A DNA stretch of 64,000 bases from Pirellulales bacterium (GCA_035546535.1 DASZWQ010000204.1:62001-126000), one strand, 5' to 3'. Shown: positions 9,263-19,022, counted from the stretch's first letter. The notes: a model not told the origin generated them from the letters alone. Numbers and translations are program-made.

Positions 9263-9898
9263 TCAGGCGGCGCCCGATTTGCCCTGCTTCGTCTCGTCCT
9301 GCTTGAACGGCAGACCGAAGCCGCGCAACAACTCGCGAGCTTCGTCGTTGTTATTGGTCGACGTGACCAGCGTCACGTTCATGCCCTGCACGCGGGTGTA
9401 CTTGTCGGGATTCAACTCCGGGAACACCAACTGCTCGGACAGGCCCAGGCTGTAGTTGCCATGCCCATCGAAAGCGTTGGGGTTGAGCCCACGAAAGTCG
9501 CGCACGCGCGGCAAAGCCAGCGAGATCAACCGATCGAGGAACTCGAACATGCGGTTGCCGCGGAGCGTGACCTTGCACCCGATCGCCATGTTTTCACGCA
9601 GCTTGAAGCCCGACACCGCCACGCGGCTGCTGGTGACCAGAGGCTTCTGGCCGGTGATCTGCGTCATCGCGCCGACTGCCTCTTCGAGATACTTCTTCTC
9701 CGAGATGGCGGCCCCCACGCCCATGTTCACGACGATCTTTTGCAGTTTCGGCAGCGACAGGCGGTTCTTGCGGCCCAACTTCTTGGCCAATGCCGGCAGA
9801 ATCTCCTGCTCGTAGCGGGTGCGCAGTCGCGGCGTCGGCGCCGGGCCAGCCGGCCGACTTTCTTCCGCCTCGGGGGCTTTTTTCTTCGCGGCAGACAT
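9263..9898 (-). CDS. rplE: 50S ribosomal protein L5
   Basis: L5 anchors 5S rRNA in the central protuberance. The core begins at TRYEQEILPALAKKLGRKN and contains LPKLQKIVVNMGVG, TGQKPLVTSSRVAVSGFKLR and LRGNRMFEFLDRL. About 30 residues of alanine-, lysine- and proline-rich sequence precede the core and a charged tail follows it. I chose the ATG at 9898 because GGAG lies ten bases before it. A GTG at 9916 would add six residues. Confidence 0.96.
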   Translation of the reverse strand: MSAAKKKAPEAEESRPAGPAPTPRLRTRYEQEILPALAKKLGRKNRLSLPKLQKIVVNMGVGAAISEKKYLEEAVGAMTQITGQKPLVTSSRVAVSGFKLRENMAIGCKVTLRGNRMFEFLDRLISLALPRVRDFRGLNPNAFDGHGNYSLGLSEQLVFPELNPDKYTRVQGMNVTLVTSTNNNDEARELLRGFGLPFKQDETKQGKSGAA

Positions 9899-9965
9899 CG
9901 TTCGTTCGCTCCGCACCTTTTCTTGCTAACGCCGCCACCGAATCGGCAAAACGGCTTTTGTTTCG

Positions 9966-10316
9966 TTATTTCTTCTTGATAGCCTTGGTCGGCGACGGCG
10001 CGATCTGTCCGGCGTGCGCCCCGCACTTCTTGCAGTACCGTTCCTTGCTGCCGTCATTGGCGCGACGGGCCCCCGTACGCGACGGCTGGTTGCACGACGG
10101 GCAGACCAACATCACGTTCGAGAGTTGCACCGGCATTTCTTTCGACAAGCGGCCGCCCTGCGGATTGCGCTGGCTGCGGCGCATGTGCTTGTACACGCGA
10201 TTCACCCCCTCGACGATCGCCTTGCCGGCCTTGTGGTCGACCGACAGCACTTTCGACTGCTGGCCGCGGCCATCGCCGCAAATCACTTCCACGGTATCGC
10301 CTACGCGAATGTGCAT
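9966..10316 (-). CDS. rplX: 50S ribosomal protein L24
   Basis: L24 starts large-subunit assembly. The 116 residues begin with a KOW motif (HIRVGDTVEVICGDGRGQQS) and contain the family piece EGVNRVYKHMRRSQRNPQGG. The C-terminal half carries two cysteine pairs (CPSC and CKKC) that could bind zinc. The ATG overlaps the last base of the rplN stop codon (TGATG), indicating coupled translation. Confidence 0.97.
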   Translation of the reverse strand: MHIRVGDTVEVICGDGRGQQSKVLSVDHKAGKAIVEGVNRVYKHMRRSQRNPQGGRLSKEMPVQLSNVMLVCPSCNQPSRTGARRANDGSKERYCKKCGAHAGQIAPSPTKAIKKK

Positions 10317-10684
10317 CACACCACCTCGGCCGCCAGGCTGACGATTTTCATAAAGTTGCGTTCCCGCAGCTCGCGCGCCACGGCGCCGAAGATGCGGGTG
10401 CCGCGGGGATTCTTGTCGTTGTCGATCAACACCAGGGCATTGCGGTCAAAGCGCACATAGCTGCCATCGGCGCGCCGCGTCGGCTGCTTGCAACGCACGA
10501 TCACGCCCTTGACCACCGACCCTTTTTTCATGTCGCTGCCGGCAATCACGCTCTTCACGCTGCACACGACGATGTCGCCCAAGCCGGCCGTGCGGCGGCG
10601 CGAACCACCGAGCACCTTGATGCACGTGACTTCCTTCGCGCCGGTGTTGTCGGCCACGTTAAGTCGGGTTTGCATCTGAATCAT
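10316..10684 (-). CDS. rplN: 50S ribosomal protein L14
   Basis: L14 sits at the subunit interface. The 122 residues begin [20 protein letters not shown] and show the family core ([20 protein letters not shown]) and the end [19 protein letters not shown]. It is the first gene of the spc group and is translationally linked to rplX by a one-base overlap. Confidence 0.98.
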   Translation of the reverse strand: MIQMQTRLNVADNTGAKEVTCIKVLGGSRRRTAGLGDIVVCSVKSVIAGSDMKKGSVVKGVIVRCKQPTRRADGSYVRFDRNALVLIDNDKNPRGTRIFGAVARELRERNFMKIVSLAAEVV

Positions 10685-10780
10685 GGTTCACACCCTGCAG
10701 GAATTTCGCACTGTTCCGATCGCCGGCCATACGTCGCTGTCGAGCTGGTCGCCGTCGACCAACTCGCGGCCGGATCGACC

Positions 10781-11119
10781 TTACTCTGCTCCGCTTTCAC
10801 TCTTCGCTTCGGCCTCACCCTCGGTCGCCGCTTCCTTCAACTTGGCCGCAGCCCGCATCGCCGCGATGTCGACCGCCTGGCTCTTGCTGACGACGCGGAC
10901 CAACTGCCAGCGTTTCAGCCGCGACATCGGGCGGCATTCGATGATCTCGACCGTGTCGCCGATCGACGATTCCTCGTTCTCGTCGTGAACATGGCATACC
11001 GTGCGGCGGCGCAAATACTTTCCATATCGGGCATGCTTCACCAGCCGCGGAATCTCCACGCGGCGGCTCTTGGCCATCTTGTCGCTCGTTACGACGCCAA
11101 TGGCAGTCTTTTTCGGCAT
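10781..11119 (-). CDS. rpsQ: 30S ribosomal protein S17 with Ala/Glu-rich tail
   Basis: S17 is an early binder of 16S rRNA. Residues 1-85 form the S17 domain ([20 protein letters not shown], then [20 protein letters not shown]). The remaining 25 or so residues are a charged tail of alanine, lysine and glutamate ending EAKSESGAE, longer than the compact family norm of about 85. It is the last gene of the S10 operon. Confidence 0.97.
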   Translation of the reverse strand: MPKKTAIGVVTSDKMAKSRRVEIPRLVKHARYGKYLRRRTVCHVHDENEESSIGDTVEIIECRPMSRLKRWQLVRVVSKSQAVDIAAMRAAAKLKEAATEGEAEAKSESGAE

Positions 11120-11210
11120 CCCACGTTCCTCTTAGGCTCGAACAATCTGTATTAATTTGAAGTTTTGTTATCGCGGCGGACGGGCCCGTTGTCTTAACTC
11201 GCTCGTCGCG

Positions 11211-11417
11211 TTATTGACCGGCCGTGGCCTTGGACCGCTCGGTCTGGATCGTTTTCAAACGCGCGATCAGGCGGCGGTGCTTGCGCAGCTCACTGGGGGC
11301 ATCGAGCCGCTCGGTCTGCGCCTTGATGCGCAGGCGAAACAGGTTTTCCGCCGTTTCACGCAAGGTCAGCGTCAACTGTTCGTCGCTCATCTCGCGGAGT
11401 TCAGAGGCTTTGCTCAT
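11211..11417 (-). CDS. rpmC: 50S ribosomal protein L29
   Basis: L29 lies next to the polypeptide exit tunnel. The 68 residues start MSKASELREMSDEQLTLTLR and contain the L29 signature (ENLFRLRIKAQTERLDAPSE, then LRKHRRLIARLKTIQTER). The frame is open further upstream, but the family begins at the ATG whose complement is at 11415-11417. It lies between rplP and rpsQ. Confidence 0.95.
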   Translation of the reverse strand: MSKASELREMSDEQLTLTLRETAENLFRLRIKAQTERLDAPSELRKHRRLIARLKTIQTERSKATAGQ

Positions 11418-11503
11418 CGCACTTATCGCTCGGCAGTAATGCTCGTTCGTGGTAAGTCTTGTTTCGTCCGGTTGCCCTGTCCGCCGACGTAGTAGGCTGC
11501 GGA

Positions 11504-11920
11504 CTAAATCGCACGCCGCTTGATCAGTCGCACGCGCACCGGCATCTTGTGCGCGAGGCGCCGAAAGCAGAGCCGCGCGGCCTCTTCCGTGACGCCCGAA
11601 ATCTCGTACAGGATGTTGCCCGGCTTCACGACCGCCGCCCAATACTCCGGTTCACCCTTACCCTTACCCATGCGGGTTTCGAGGGGGATGGACGTGATAG
11701 GCTTGTGCGGGAACGCGCGCACGAACAACCGCCCTTCGGTACGCAGGTATTGCTGAGCGGCGATACGGCCGGCCTCCAGCGTCGCCGCCGGAATCCAACC
11801 CCCCTGCACCGTCTGCAAGCCAAACTCGCCGAAGACGACGCGGTTGCCACGCGTGGCGTTACCTTTTATACGTCCTCTTTGGCTTTTTCGGTGCTTGACC
11901 CTCTTGGGCATCAGCGCCAT
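11504..11920 (-). CDS. rplP: 50S ribosomal protein L16
   Basis: L16 helps position aminoacyl-tRNA in the A site. The 138 residues begin MALMPKRVKHRKSQRGRIKG and include the motifs VRAFPHKPITSIPLETRMGK and EYWAAVVKPGNILYEISG. The start is supported by GAGG nine bases upstream and by the family. It lies inside the end of rpsC: the two genes overlap by 62 bases in different frames, so the L16 ribosome binding site is within the S3 coding region. Confidence 0.97.
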   Translation of the reverse strand: MALMPKRVKHRKSQRGRIKGNATRGNRVVFGEFGLQTVQGGWIPAATLEAGRIAAQQYLRTEGRLFVRAFPHKPITSIPLETRMGKGKGEPEYWAAVVKPGNILYEISGVTEEAARLCFRRLAHKMPVRVRLIKRRAI

Positions 11921-12554
11921 TGTTTTCTTCCTCGTACATACCTTGATTGACCCACACCTGGACACCGATGTGTCCCTGGGCGGTCTTGGCTTCTGTAAAA
12001 CCGTAATCGATCTTGGCCCGCAGCGTGGACAAGGGAATCGAACCGGCGATCTGCTTTTCGCGGCGCGCCATTTCCGAACCACCTAGCCGGCCCGCCAGTT
12101 GGATCTTAATCCCCTTGGCACCAGCCTCCATCGTTTGTTCCATCGCCCGCTTCATCGTGCGACGGAAGCTGGCCCGCTTGGCCAACTGCTCGGCAATGTC
12201 TTCCGCGACGAGCTGGGCCTGAATCTCGGGCCGGGCAATTTCCTCGATCTTGATATTGATCCGCCGGCCGACCAGCTCTTGCAGCTCGGCCTGCAAACGC
12301 TCGACCTCTTGCCCCTTGCGGCCGATGATGATGCCCGGCCGGGCGGCGAAGAGGACGACTTTCACTTCATCGCGGGTGCGCTCGATCTCGATCTTGGGCA
12401 GCCCGGCATAGCGATACTTGTCCTTGACGAAGTCGCGGATCTTCTGGTCCTCGACCAGCAGATCGCCAAACTCTCGCTTCGACGCGTACCAGCGGCTCTT
12501 CCAGCCGACCATGATGCCGGTGCGGAATCCGACGGGATTTACCTTCTGACCCAT
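11859..12554 (-). CDS. rpsC: 30S ribosomal protein S3
   Basis: S3 forms part of the mRNA entry pore and has helicase activity there. The 231 residues begin MGQKVNPVGFRTGIMVGWKS, carry the KH domain (ARPGIIIGRKGQEVERLQAE) and the S3 C-terminal domain (GRLGGSEMARREKQIAGSIP, then IDYGFTEAKTAQGHIGVQVW). The charged tail after the last domain (from GMYEEENNGADA to the KRTYKR end) is encoded in DNA shared with the start of rplP. Confidence 0.97.
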   Translation of the reverse strand: MGQKVNPVGFRTGIMVGWKSRWYASKREFGDLLVEDQKIRDFVKDKYRYAGLPKIEIERTRDEVKVVLFAARPGIIIGRKGQEVERLQAELQELVGRRINIKIEEIARPEIQAQLVAEDIAEQLAKRASFRRTMKRAMEQTMEAGAKGIKIQLAGRLGGSEMARREKQIAGSIPLSTLRAKIDYGFTEAKTAQGHIGVQVWVNQGMYEEENNGADAQEGQAPKKPKRTYKR

Positions 12555-12644
12555 AAATTCTCTTGTTGGCTAGCGGTATCGAGACAGGTTGGTCGTCAGC
12601 AGCCCGCTCTCGTCAGTAAATACGGTTCTTGTTCAGCGCGTCCC

Positions 12645-12995
12645 TTACTCGGCGGCCGCAGCGTACAAATCGTCCACCTTGATATGGATGTGCGACATCC
12701 GCCGCTTGACCATGAAGGCCATGCCGCGGGCACGCGGGCGAACGCGCTTGAACATCGGCCCGCCGTCGACCCGTGCATCGACAACCACCAGGTTCTGCAC
12801 GTTGGGGGCTCGGCGATCCTCGGCATTGCCCAGGGCGCTTTTCAACACTTTTTCCAGCATCCGAGCGCCGCGGTGCGGCATGTACCGCAGGATGTCCAGC
12901 GCCTCGTCAGCGTGCTTGCCGCGAATCAAGTCCGCGATCGGCCGCACCTTGCGGGCGCTAATGCGGGCGAATCGATGCGTCGCTTCGTAGGCCAT
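12645..12995 (-). CDS. rplV: 50S ribosomal protein L22
   Basis: L22 lines the exit tunnel with L4. The 116 residues begin MAYEATHRFARISARKVRPI and end with the family loop and strand (MFKRVRPRARGMAFMVKRRM followed by SHIHIKVDD). The loop that reaches into the tunnel is intact. Standard place between rpsS and rpsC. Confidence 0.97.
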   Translation of the reverse strand: MAYEATHRFARISARKVRPIADLIRGKHADEALDILRYMPHRGARMLEKVLKSALGNAEDRRAPNVQNLVVVDARVDGGPMFKRVRPRARGMAFMVKRRMSHIHIKVDDLYAAAAE

Positions 12996-13085
12996 TGTTT
13001 TCTACACCTGTTCGCTGATTATCTGTCGCCGATTTGCGGGAGTCAGGCCGCCCGCTCGATCTTCGTTAACCATGACTTTCGTTGG

Positions 13086-13373
13086 CTATGCTGCGCCGGG
13101 GGCTGCCTTCTTGGCCTTACCGCCGTGACCGCGGAAGGTGCGGGTGGGAGCAAACTCGCCGAGCTTGTGACCCACCATGTCTTCGGTGACGAACACCTTC
13201 AAATGCAGCTTGCCGTTGTGAACCATGAACGTGTGGCCGACGAACTCGGGCACGATCGTGCAGGCACGGGCCCAGGTCTTGATCGGCTGCTTGCCGCCCG
13301 ACGACTCCATCCGCTGCACTTTGTGGAACAGCTTGGCGTTGACGAACGGTCCCTTCTTTAATGATCTTCCCAT
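13086..13373 (-). CDS. rpsS: 30S ribosomal protein S19
   Basis: S19 pairs with S13 in the head of the small subunit. The 95 residues start [20 protein letters not shown] and hold the signature [20 protein letters not shown] with [20 protein letters not shown]. Standard place between rplB and rplV. Confidence 0.98.
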   Translation of the reverse strand: MGRSLKKGPFVNAKLFHKVQRMESSGGKQPIKTWARACTIVPEFVGHTFMVHNGKLHLKVFVTEDMVGHKLGEFAPTRTFRGHGGKAKKAAPGAA

Positions 13374-13470
13374 CGCTCGTTGGCTCCGCCCGAATTGGTT
13401 CGGGCTCTGTCAGGCTTTGCTTGGCATCCGCGGACTTTACGCCGCGCGTCACTTGTCTAGTACAACTGTC

Positions 13471-14328
13471 TTAGTACAACTTGATTTGTCCGTAGCGGCG
13501 CGAACGACGACGACGCACGATCGCCGAGTTCGACGCCTTGCGCGACTTGCGGGTACCGCCGCCCTTGGCCGGCTTGCCCGTCGGACTGACCGGATGGCGA
13601 CCGCCCTTGGTGCGACCTTCACCACCACCGTGCGGATGGTCGATCGGGTTCATGGCCGTGCCGCGTACGTGCGGGCGTCGCCCCATCCAGCGCTTGCGAC
13701 CCGCCTTGCCCAGCACGACGTTCATATGATCCGCATTGCTGGTGGCACCGATCGTAGCCCGGCAATCGGCCGGCACGCGGCGAATTTCACCACTCGGCAA
13801 GGTCAACTGTACCCAGCCCGCGTCGCGTGCGGCCAGCACGGCGCTCGTGCCCGCCGAACGGCACAACACACCACCGCAACCGGGACGCAGCTCGATATTG
13901 TGAATCGTCATGCCCAGCGGAATGTTCTTCATCGGCAGGCAATTGCCGATCGAGGGGGGCGCCTCGGGCCCACTCTGAATCTGATCGCCTTGCTTCAGCC
14001 CATTCGGGGCCAGGATGTATCGCTTCTCGCCGTCGACGTAATGCAGCAGCGCGATACGGGCACTGCGATTTGGATCGTACTCGACCGAATGCACGCGGGA
14101 CGGGACGCCATCCTTGTTGCGGCGAAAGTCAATCAGTCGGTATTGCCGCTTGTGACCGCCACCGCGATGACGGGCCGTGATCTTCCCCTGGTTGTTGCGC
14201 CCGCCGGTCTTCGGCTTGGGGCGCAGCAAGGTTTTTTCCGGAACGTATCCCGGCGTGAGCTCGGCGAAATCACTGACCGAGGCGCCGCGGCGTCCGGCCG
14301 TGGTCGGTTTGTATCGTCGTAGGCCCAT
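13471..14328 (-). CDS. rplB: 50S ribosomal protein L2
   Basis: L2 is required for peptidyl transferase centre assembly. The 285 residues begin [20 protein letters not shown] and include [20 protein letters not shown] and the conserved [20 protein letters not shown], which contains the histidine-bearing loop near the active centre. Length is slightly over the usual 273-280. Confidence 0.98.
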   Translation of the reverse strand: MGLRRYKPTTAGRRGASVSDFAELTPGYVPEKTLLRPKPKTGGRNNQGKITARHRGGGHKRQYRLIDFRRNKDGVPSRVHSVEYDPNRSARIALLHYVDGEKRYILAPNGLKQGDQIQSGPEAPPSIGNCLPMKNIPLGMTIHNIELRPGCGGVLCRSAGTSAVLAARDAGWVQLTLPSGEIRRVPADCRATIGATSNADHMNVVLGKAGRKRWMGRRPHVRGTAMNPIDHPHGGGEGRTKGGRHPVSPTGKPAKGGGTRKSRKASNSAIVRRRRSRRYGQIKLY

Positions 14329-14395
14329 GGCCAGCCTTCTTTCCCATCTCGCGGGCGCGACCCGGTCACGCCCGCCAAAAGTTCACAGCGGTCGT

Positions 14396-14710
14396 TTAGA
14401 AGAACTCGATACGATGCTCATCATTGAGCGTCACAATCGCCTTCTTCCAGTCTTTCGTTCGTCCACTACGGAAGCGCGAGCGTCGCGGCTTCCCTTTGCG
14501 GTTTTGCGTGTGTACACGCTCGACTTTCACGTTGAACAACTCTTCGACGGCGCGACGGACGTCGGTCTTTGTCGCCAGGCGATTCACCTCGAATGCGTAC
14601 GCGTTGTGGCGCGTCGAACGGTGCATCCCCTTTTCGGTGACCAAAGGCCGAATGATGATCTGGTGCGGCTGCAACAGAATGTGCGTTTCGTGAGATTGCT
14701 GCTCAGCCAT
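14396..14710 (-). CDS. rplW: 50S ribosomal protein L23
   Basis: L23 is the docking site at the tunnel exit for trigger factor and SRP. The 104 residues start MAEQQSHETHILLQPHQIII and show RPLVTEKGMHRSTRHNAYAF and the end RTKDWKKAIVTLNDEHRIEF. The ATG lies eight bases inside the end of rplD (ATGGCTGA overlap) with AGGAG seven bases upstream. A longer upstream frame exists but is rplD sequence read out of frame. Confidence 0.96.
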   Translation of the reverse strand: MAEQQSHETHILLQPHQIIIRPLVTEKGMHRSTRHNAYAFEVNRLATKTDVRRAVEELFNVKVERVHTQNRKGKPRRSRFRSGRTKDWKKAIVTLNDEHRIEFF

Positions 14711-15401
14711 GTGTCGGCTCCTTGGCCTGCTTACCTTCGGCCCGCGCACCGTGGGCACCCTTGGCACTGGCCTGCTCGCTGGCTCGCTTACGCAGCGCGT
14801 CAAGCGCGGCGCGGGTCACCAGCATCTTGCGCGGCAACAGCACGTTCAAGGCATTCAAGCCCTCGACGGGCGCCACGGTGACGTCGGCGATGTTGCGGGC
14901 GCTCTTGTAGACGTTCTCGTCATGGGTGGCCGTGGTGACGAGCAAGCTTTCGCCCGCACACTTCACCGCCGTGAGGATGGCTGCCATGTCCTTGGTCTTG
15001 GGAGCCTGAAACGACAAGTCGTCGATGACAATCAACTGGCTGTCGCGAATCTTCGAAGCCACGGCCATGCGCGTGGCCAACTGCACGGCCTTGCGCGGCA
15101 AGCGATAGGAAAAATCGCGCGGCCGCTTGGCGAAAATATGCCCGCCGCCACGACGAACACCGCTGCGTCGTCCACCGGCACGGGCGTTGCCCGTTCCTTT
15201 CTGGCGATACATTTTCTTGGTGCTGCCGGCCACTTCGCCGCGCGACTTGGTGCGGAAGGTACCCTGGCGCTGATTGGCCTGGTACATGACCACGACGTCG
15301 TGCAGCAACTGCTTGTTAATGCGCGGCGCCAGGTCGGTCGACTCGATATCGTAGGAGCCGACCTCCTTGCCCGTCTTGTCATACACCGGAAGGCGTGTCA
15401 T
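14703..15401 (-). CDS. rplD: 50S ribosomal protein L4
   Basis: L4 lines the exit tunnel; in some bacteria it also represses the S10 operon. The 232 residues include the long tunnel loop (TKKMYRQKGTGNARAGGRRS, then GVRRGGGHIFAKRPRDFSYR) and a Rossmann-like remainder. The last 25 residues are a charged, alanine- and lysine-rich tail (QASAKGAHGARAEGKQAKEP). The end overlaps the rplW start by eight bases. Confidence 0.97.
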   Translation of the reverse strand: MTRLPVYDKTGKEVGSYDIESTDLAPRINKQLLHDVVVMYQANQRQGTFRTKSRGEVAGSTKKMYRQKGTGNARAGGRRSGVRRGGGHIFAKRPRDFSYRLPRKAVQLATRMAVASKIRDSQLIVIDDLSFQAPKTKDMAAILTAVKCAGESLLVTTATHDENVYKSARNIADVTVAPVEGLNALNVLLPRKMLVTRAALDALRKRASEQASAKGAHGARAEGKQAKEPTHG

Positions 15402-15492
15402 CGCTGCACTCGCTCGTCTTGATTCAAATTCGCTCGCCTCTATCGGCCGCCCCAGGACATCATTCGTCCGGCCGCAGCCACCGAGCCGTCAG

Positions 15493-16176
15493 TTACATCT
15501 TGTTCGTTTGCTTGACCACCACGAAACCGCCGTTGGGGCCAGGGATCGCGCCGCGAACCAAAAGCAGGTTATTCTCGGCGTCGACGCCGACTACTTTGAG
15601 GTTACGGACCGTGTTCTGCTCGGCCCCGTACCGGCCGGCCATGCGGCGCCCCTTGAAAACGCGGGCCGGAAAAGTATTGCAACCCGTCGAGCCTGCGTGA
15701 CGATGCACCTTCTTCACACCGTGGCTGGCGCGCTGGCCGCTGAAGCCGTGACGCTTCATCACGCCGGCCGTGCCGCGCCCCTTGGAGACCCCGGTGACGT
15801 CGACCGCTTTGACGTCACTGAACAGATCGACCTTCAGCTCCTGACCGACCGTGCACTCGGTCGCGCCGCGAAACTCGCGCACGAAGCGCGGAGGCTCGCA
15901 ATCGGGCTTGGGGGCCAGCTCCACACCGGCCGAAGAAAGACGCTTGCCGCGCTTGCTCTCTAAACGAGCGACATGACCACGCTGACTGCGGCTGGCCAGA
16001 CGGCGCGGCTTGATACCAAACCCGACCTGGACGGCTTCATAGCCGTCACGCTCGGCGGTGCGTACCTGCAGGACATGGCAAGGCCCTGCCTCGATCACGG
16101 TAACCGGGACCACTTTCCCAGCGTCGTCAAATATCTGCGTCATCCCGACCTTGCGGCCGAGCAATCCCTTTACCAT
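15493..16176 (-). CDS. rplC: 50S ribosomal protein L3
   Basis: L3 reaches into the peptidyl transferase centre. The 227 residues begin MVKGLLGRKVGMTQIFDDAG and contain the family signature KRHGFSGQRASHGVKKVHRH and the loop GRRMAGRYGAEQNTVRNLKV. A 223-base space separates it from rpsJ, unusually long for this operon; I saw no gene in that space. Confidence 0.98.
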   Translation of the reverse strand: MVKGLLGRKVGMTQIFDDAGKVVPVTVIEAGPCHVLQVRTAERDGYEAVQVGFGIKPRRLASRSQRGHVARLESKRGKRLSSAGVELAPKPDCEPPRFVREFRGATECTVGQELKVDLFSDVKAVDVTGVSKGRGTAGVMKRHGFSGQRASHGVKKVHRHAGSTGCNTFPARVFKGRRMAGRYGAEQNTVRNLKVVGVDAENNLLLVRGAIPGPNGGFVVVKQTNKM

Positions 16177-16399
16177 CGCAATCGCCTTGAGTGTCAGGTC
16201 GCCGACGGGAACGAGCGGCCAATGAGGCCACGGTTTACCCGCCCAGCATCCGGTGCATACAAGTGACTCTGTAGTAGCTGTCGTTTAATCGATCTTCGTC
16301 GACCCAATGGCACCGCCAGTAGCGGCAACCATTCACCCCCTCGGCGCACGATCGACATCGTCGATGTCGACGCGTTGATCTCGAAGCACCGGCGGCAGG

Positions 16400-16729
16400 C
16401 TAGTGCCGACTCGATGCCTTGATCTTGATATCCACGCCCGCAGGCAAGCTCAGCTTGTTCAGCGCCTCGATGGTCTTGGCCGTCGACTGCACGATATCGA
16501 TCAGGCGCTTGTGAGTCCGAATTTCGAACTGCTGCCGCGCCTTCTTGTCGATATGCGGACCCGACAACACGGTATAGCGCTCGATCCGCGTGGGAAGCGG
16601 AATCGGGCCATGCACCTCGGAACCGGTGCGCTTGGCCGTATCTACGATTTCCGCCGCGCTTTGATCAAGGACCGAGTGGTCATACGCTTCCATCCTGATG
16701 CGAATCGTCTCGTTGGAATGACCAGCCAC
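16400..16729 (-). CDS. rpsJ: 30S ribosomal protein S10
   Basis: S10 serves in the small subunit and, in bacteria where this is known, also in NusB/NusG antitermination complexes. The 109 residues contain [40 protein letters not shown] and the end GVDIKIKAS. The start is GTG with GAGGAG six bases upstream. It opens the S10 operon, 70 to 120 bases after a strong promoter. Confidence 0.97.
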   Translation of the reverse strand: MAGHSNETIRIRMEAYDHSVLDQSAAEIVDTAKRTGSEVHGPIPLPTRIERYTVLSGPHIDKKARQQFEIRTHKRLIDIVQSTAKTIEALNKLSLPAGVDIKIKASSRH

Positions 16730-16818
16730 AAATCGCTCCTCAACCAGCCGTGCGCCAAGTTGCCAAAGACAAATGACAAACGCCAGAACAAACTATTCTC
16801 CCGCAGGGGGAACCGCAA

Positions 16819-16847
16819 ATCTTAAGGCTTTCGCAAATCAGTGTCAA
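16819..16847 (-). promoter_or_regulatory. strong sigma-70 promoter of the S10 operon
   Basis: On the minus strand a perfect TTGACA (complement of 16842-16847) is followed by exactly 17 bases and TAAGAT (complement of 16819-16824). It lies about 90 bases upstream of rpsJ and downstream of the fusA stop, so rpsJ and the genes after it can be expressed apart from the str genes. Confidence 0.7.
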
Positions 16848-16952
16848 CGCCCAAGAGAACTTGGAACGCGTCTTATTCTCGGGCAAATCGCCAGGCTTGC
16901 TGCCACCGATCGTTGCGACCGGCAGCCTGACCTTCAATCCCCAAAACCCATC

Positions 16953-19022
16953 CTACAAAAACGACTCCAGCACCTCGGCCGGCGCCGGGCCGTAATGCGA
17001 CGGCGAAAGGGAGGCCGACGCCCGACCCTGGCTTAGCCCCCGCATCGCCCCCGAGTAGCCGAAAAGCGAGGCCAGCGGCGCCTCGGCGTCGATCACGGTG
17101 TTGCGACCGCGAGCGTGGGTTTGCGTGATGATCGCTCGACGCTGCTGGAGATCGGAGACGAAATCGCCCATATATTCTTCTGGGACAACGATTTCCAGCT
17201 TCATGATCGGTTCCAAGAGCACGATTCCCGCCGCGGCAAGTGCCTTGTGGAAGGCGTCGGCGGCGGCCCGGCGGAAGGCCAGCTCGTTCGACTCCCCTTC
17301 CCGGGTCTCGCCCCCCACGACGGTGATTTTCACCTTCATGAGCGGATAACCCAGCGATCCGCCCCCTTCGCCCTGTTGCGTCAGCACTTCGAGCACGGCG
17401 CCCAGGAACGCCGGCGGAATCGAATCGCCGGCCGTGGTCGTGACCATGACCGGCATATCCCCCTCGAAGGGTTCGACACGGACGCGCACCTTGGCAAACA
17501 GCGTCTGCCCGGCCACCGCCTGGTGAAACTCGCCGGTGGCCTCGACCGATTTCTGCACCGTTTCGCGGTAACTGACGCGCGGCTTATGAACCCGCACGTT
17601 CAGCTTGAAATCACGCAGCAGGCGATGCTTGATCACCTCGAGGTGCAACTCGCCCATGCCGCTGATCAGCGTCTGGCCGGTTTCCTCGCTCTCTTGGGCG
17701 CGGAAGGTCGGATCCTGTCGCTTGAGCATCTCCAGCGCGTCGGACAGCTTCTTGCGTTCGGCTGAACTCTCGGGCTCGATTGCCATCGAAATGACGGTCT
17801 CGGGGAAGGCAATCGATTCGAGCAGGATGGGCTCCTTGGCGTCGCACAGTGTGTCGCCCGTCACCGAATGGCGCAAGCCGATGATTCCCACGATGTCGCC
17901 GGCCTCGACGCGTTCGACCTGCTCGCGCCGATCCGCCTGGATATGCCACAACTGGCTGACGTTTTCCTTCTTGTCCGTACGCGGATTGTACGCGCGAGTA
18001 TTTCCCTTCAGCTCGCCCGAGTAGACCCGCACGTAATGCAGGTCGCCATGCTTGTCGGCCTGGATCTTGAACACCAGCCCGCAAAACGGCTCGTCAGTCG
18101 CAGGCTTGCGGGTGAGTTTGAGGTCGGGCTTTTCCGGGTTGGTTCCTTCGACGGGCGGCTTGTCCGCCGGACTCGGGAGGTAGTGAGCTACGGCATCCAG
18201 CACCGGCTGCACACCCGCGTGATCGAGCGCCGACCCACACAGCACGGGCACCACCAGGTTGTGAATCGTCGCCGAGCGAATGACCCGGCGGACGAGGTCC
18301 TCGGGCACAGCCTCCTCGGCCAACAAAAGTTCGCCCAATTCGTTCGAGTAGTCAAACAGTTGATCGAGCATCTGACCGCGCCACAGCTCCGCTTCGGCGT
18401 GCAGTTCCTCGGGAATTTCGCTTTCAACGACCTCCGAGCCTTGGCTCTCTTCGCTGAAGGTGAGCAATTTCATAGCCACCAGGTCAATCACGCCGCGAAA
18501 GGCGTTGGGCATATGCGGCGGCCCGACGCCGACCGGGATCTGGATCGCTAGCGGATGCCCTTCCAGACGCTTGCGAATTTCGTCGAAAGTGCCGAAGAAA
18601 TCGGCCCCTTCCCGGTCCATCTTGTTGATAAAAGCGACGCGCGGGACCTGGTATCGGTCGGCCTGCCGCCATACGGTCTCGCTCTGTGCTTCGACCCCTT
18701 CGCGGGCGCTGAACACTACCACGCCACCGTCCAGCACGCGCAGGCTGCGCTCGACTTCGGCCGTGAAATCGACGTGCCCGGGAGTGTCGATCAAGTTCAC
18801 GACCACATCCTTCCAGCGAAACGTCACGCAGGCCGAGTTGATCGTGATGCCGCGCTCTTGTTCTTCGGGATCGTAATCGGTGACGGTGTTACCGCGGTCG
18901 ACGTCTCCCATGCGATGCGTGGCGCCGCTGTAGAACAACATGCGCTCGGTGAGCGTCGTCTTGCCGGCATCGATGTGAGCGATGATGCCGATATTGCGAA
19001 GCTGGGAGAGTTGTCGCGCCAT
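16953..19022 (-). CDS. fusA: translation elongation factor G
   Basis: EF-G is the GTPase that drives translocation. The 689 residues show G1 AHIDAGKT (15-22), a classic switch I with RGITINSACVTF (58-69), G3 DTPGH (79-83) and G4 NKMD (133-136), followed by domains II-V with the C-terminal EPIMKLEIVVPEEYMGDFVS. The gene lies between rpsG and rpsJ. Unlike in E. coli, tuf is not next to it but about 14 kb upstream. Planctomycetes often have more than one EF-G; whether this one is the main translocase cannot be decided here. Confidence 0.96.
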   Translation of the reverse strand: MARQLSQLRNIGIIAHIDAGKTTLTERMLFYSGATHRMGDVDRGNTVTDYDPEEQERGITINSACVTFRWKDVVVNLIDTPGHVDFTAEVERSLRVLDGGVVVFSAREGVEAQSETVWRQADRYQVPRVAFINKMDREGADFFGTFDEIRKRLEGHPLAIQIPVGVGPPHMPNAFRGVIDLVAMKLLTFSEESQGSEVVESEIPEELHAEAELWRGQMLDQLFDYSNELGELLLAEEAVPEDLVRRVIRSATIHNLVVPVLCGSALDHAGVQPVLDAVAHYLPSPADKPPVEGTNPEKPDLKLTRKPATDEPFCGLVFKIQADKHGDLHYVRVYSGELKGNTRAYNPRTDKKENVSQLWHIQADRREQVERVEAGDIVGIIGLRHSVTGDTLCDAKEPILLESIAFPETVISMAIEPESSAERKKLSDALEMLKRQDPTFRAQESEETGQTLISGMGELHLEVIKHRLLRDFKLNVRVHKPRVSYRETVQKSVEATGEFHQAVAGQTLFAKVRVRVEPFEGDMPVMVTTTAGDSIPPAFLGAVLEVLTQQGEGGGSLGYPLMKVKITVVGGETREGESNELAFRRAAADAFHKALAAAGIVLLEPIMKLEIVVPEEYMGDFVSDLQQRRAIITQTHARGRNTVIDAEAPLASLFGYSGAMRGLSQGRASASLSPSHYGPAPAEVLESFL

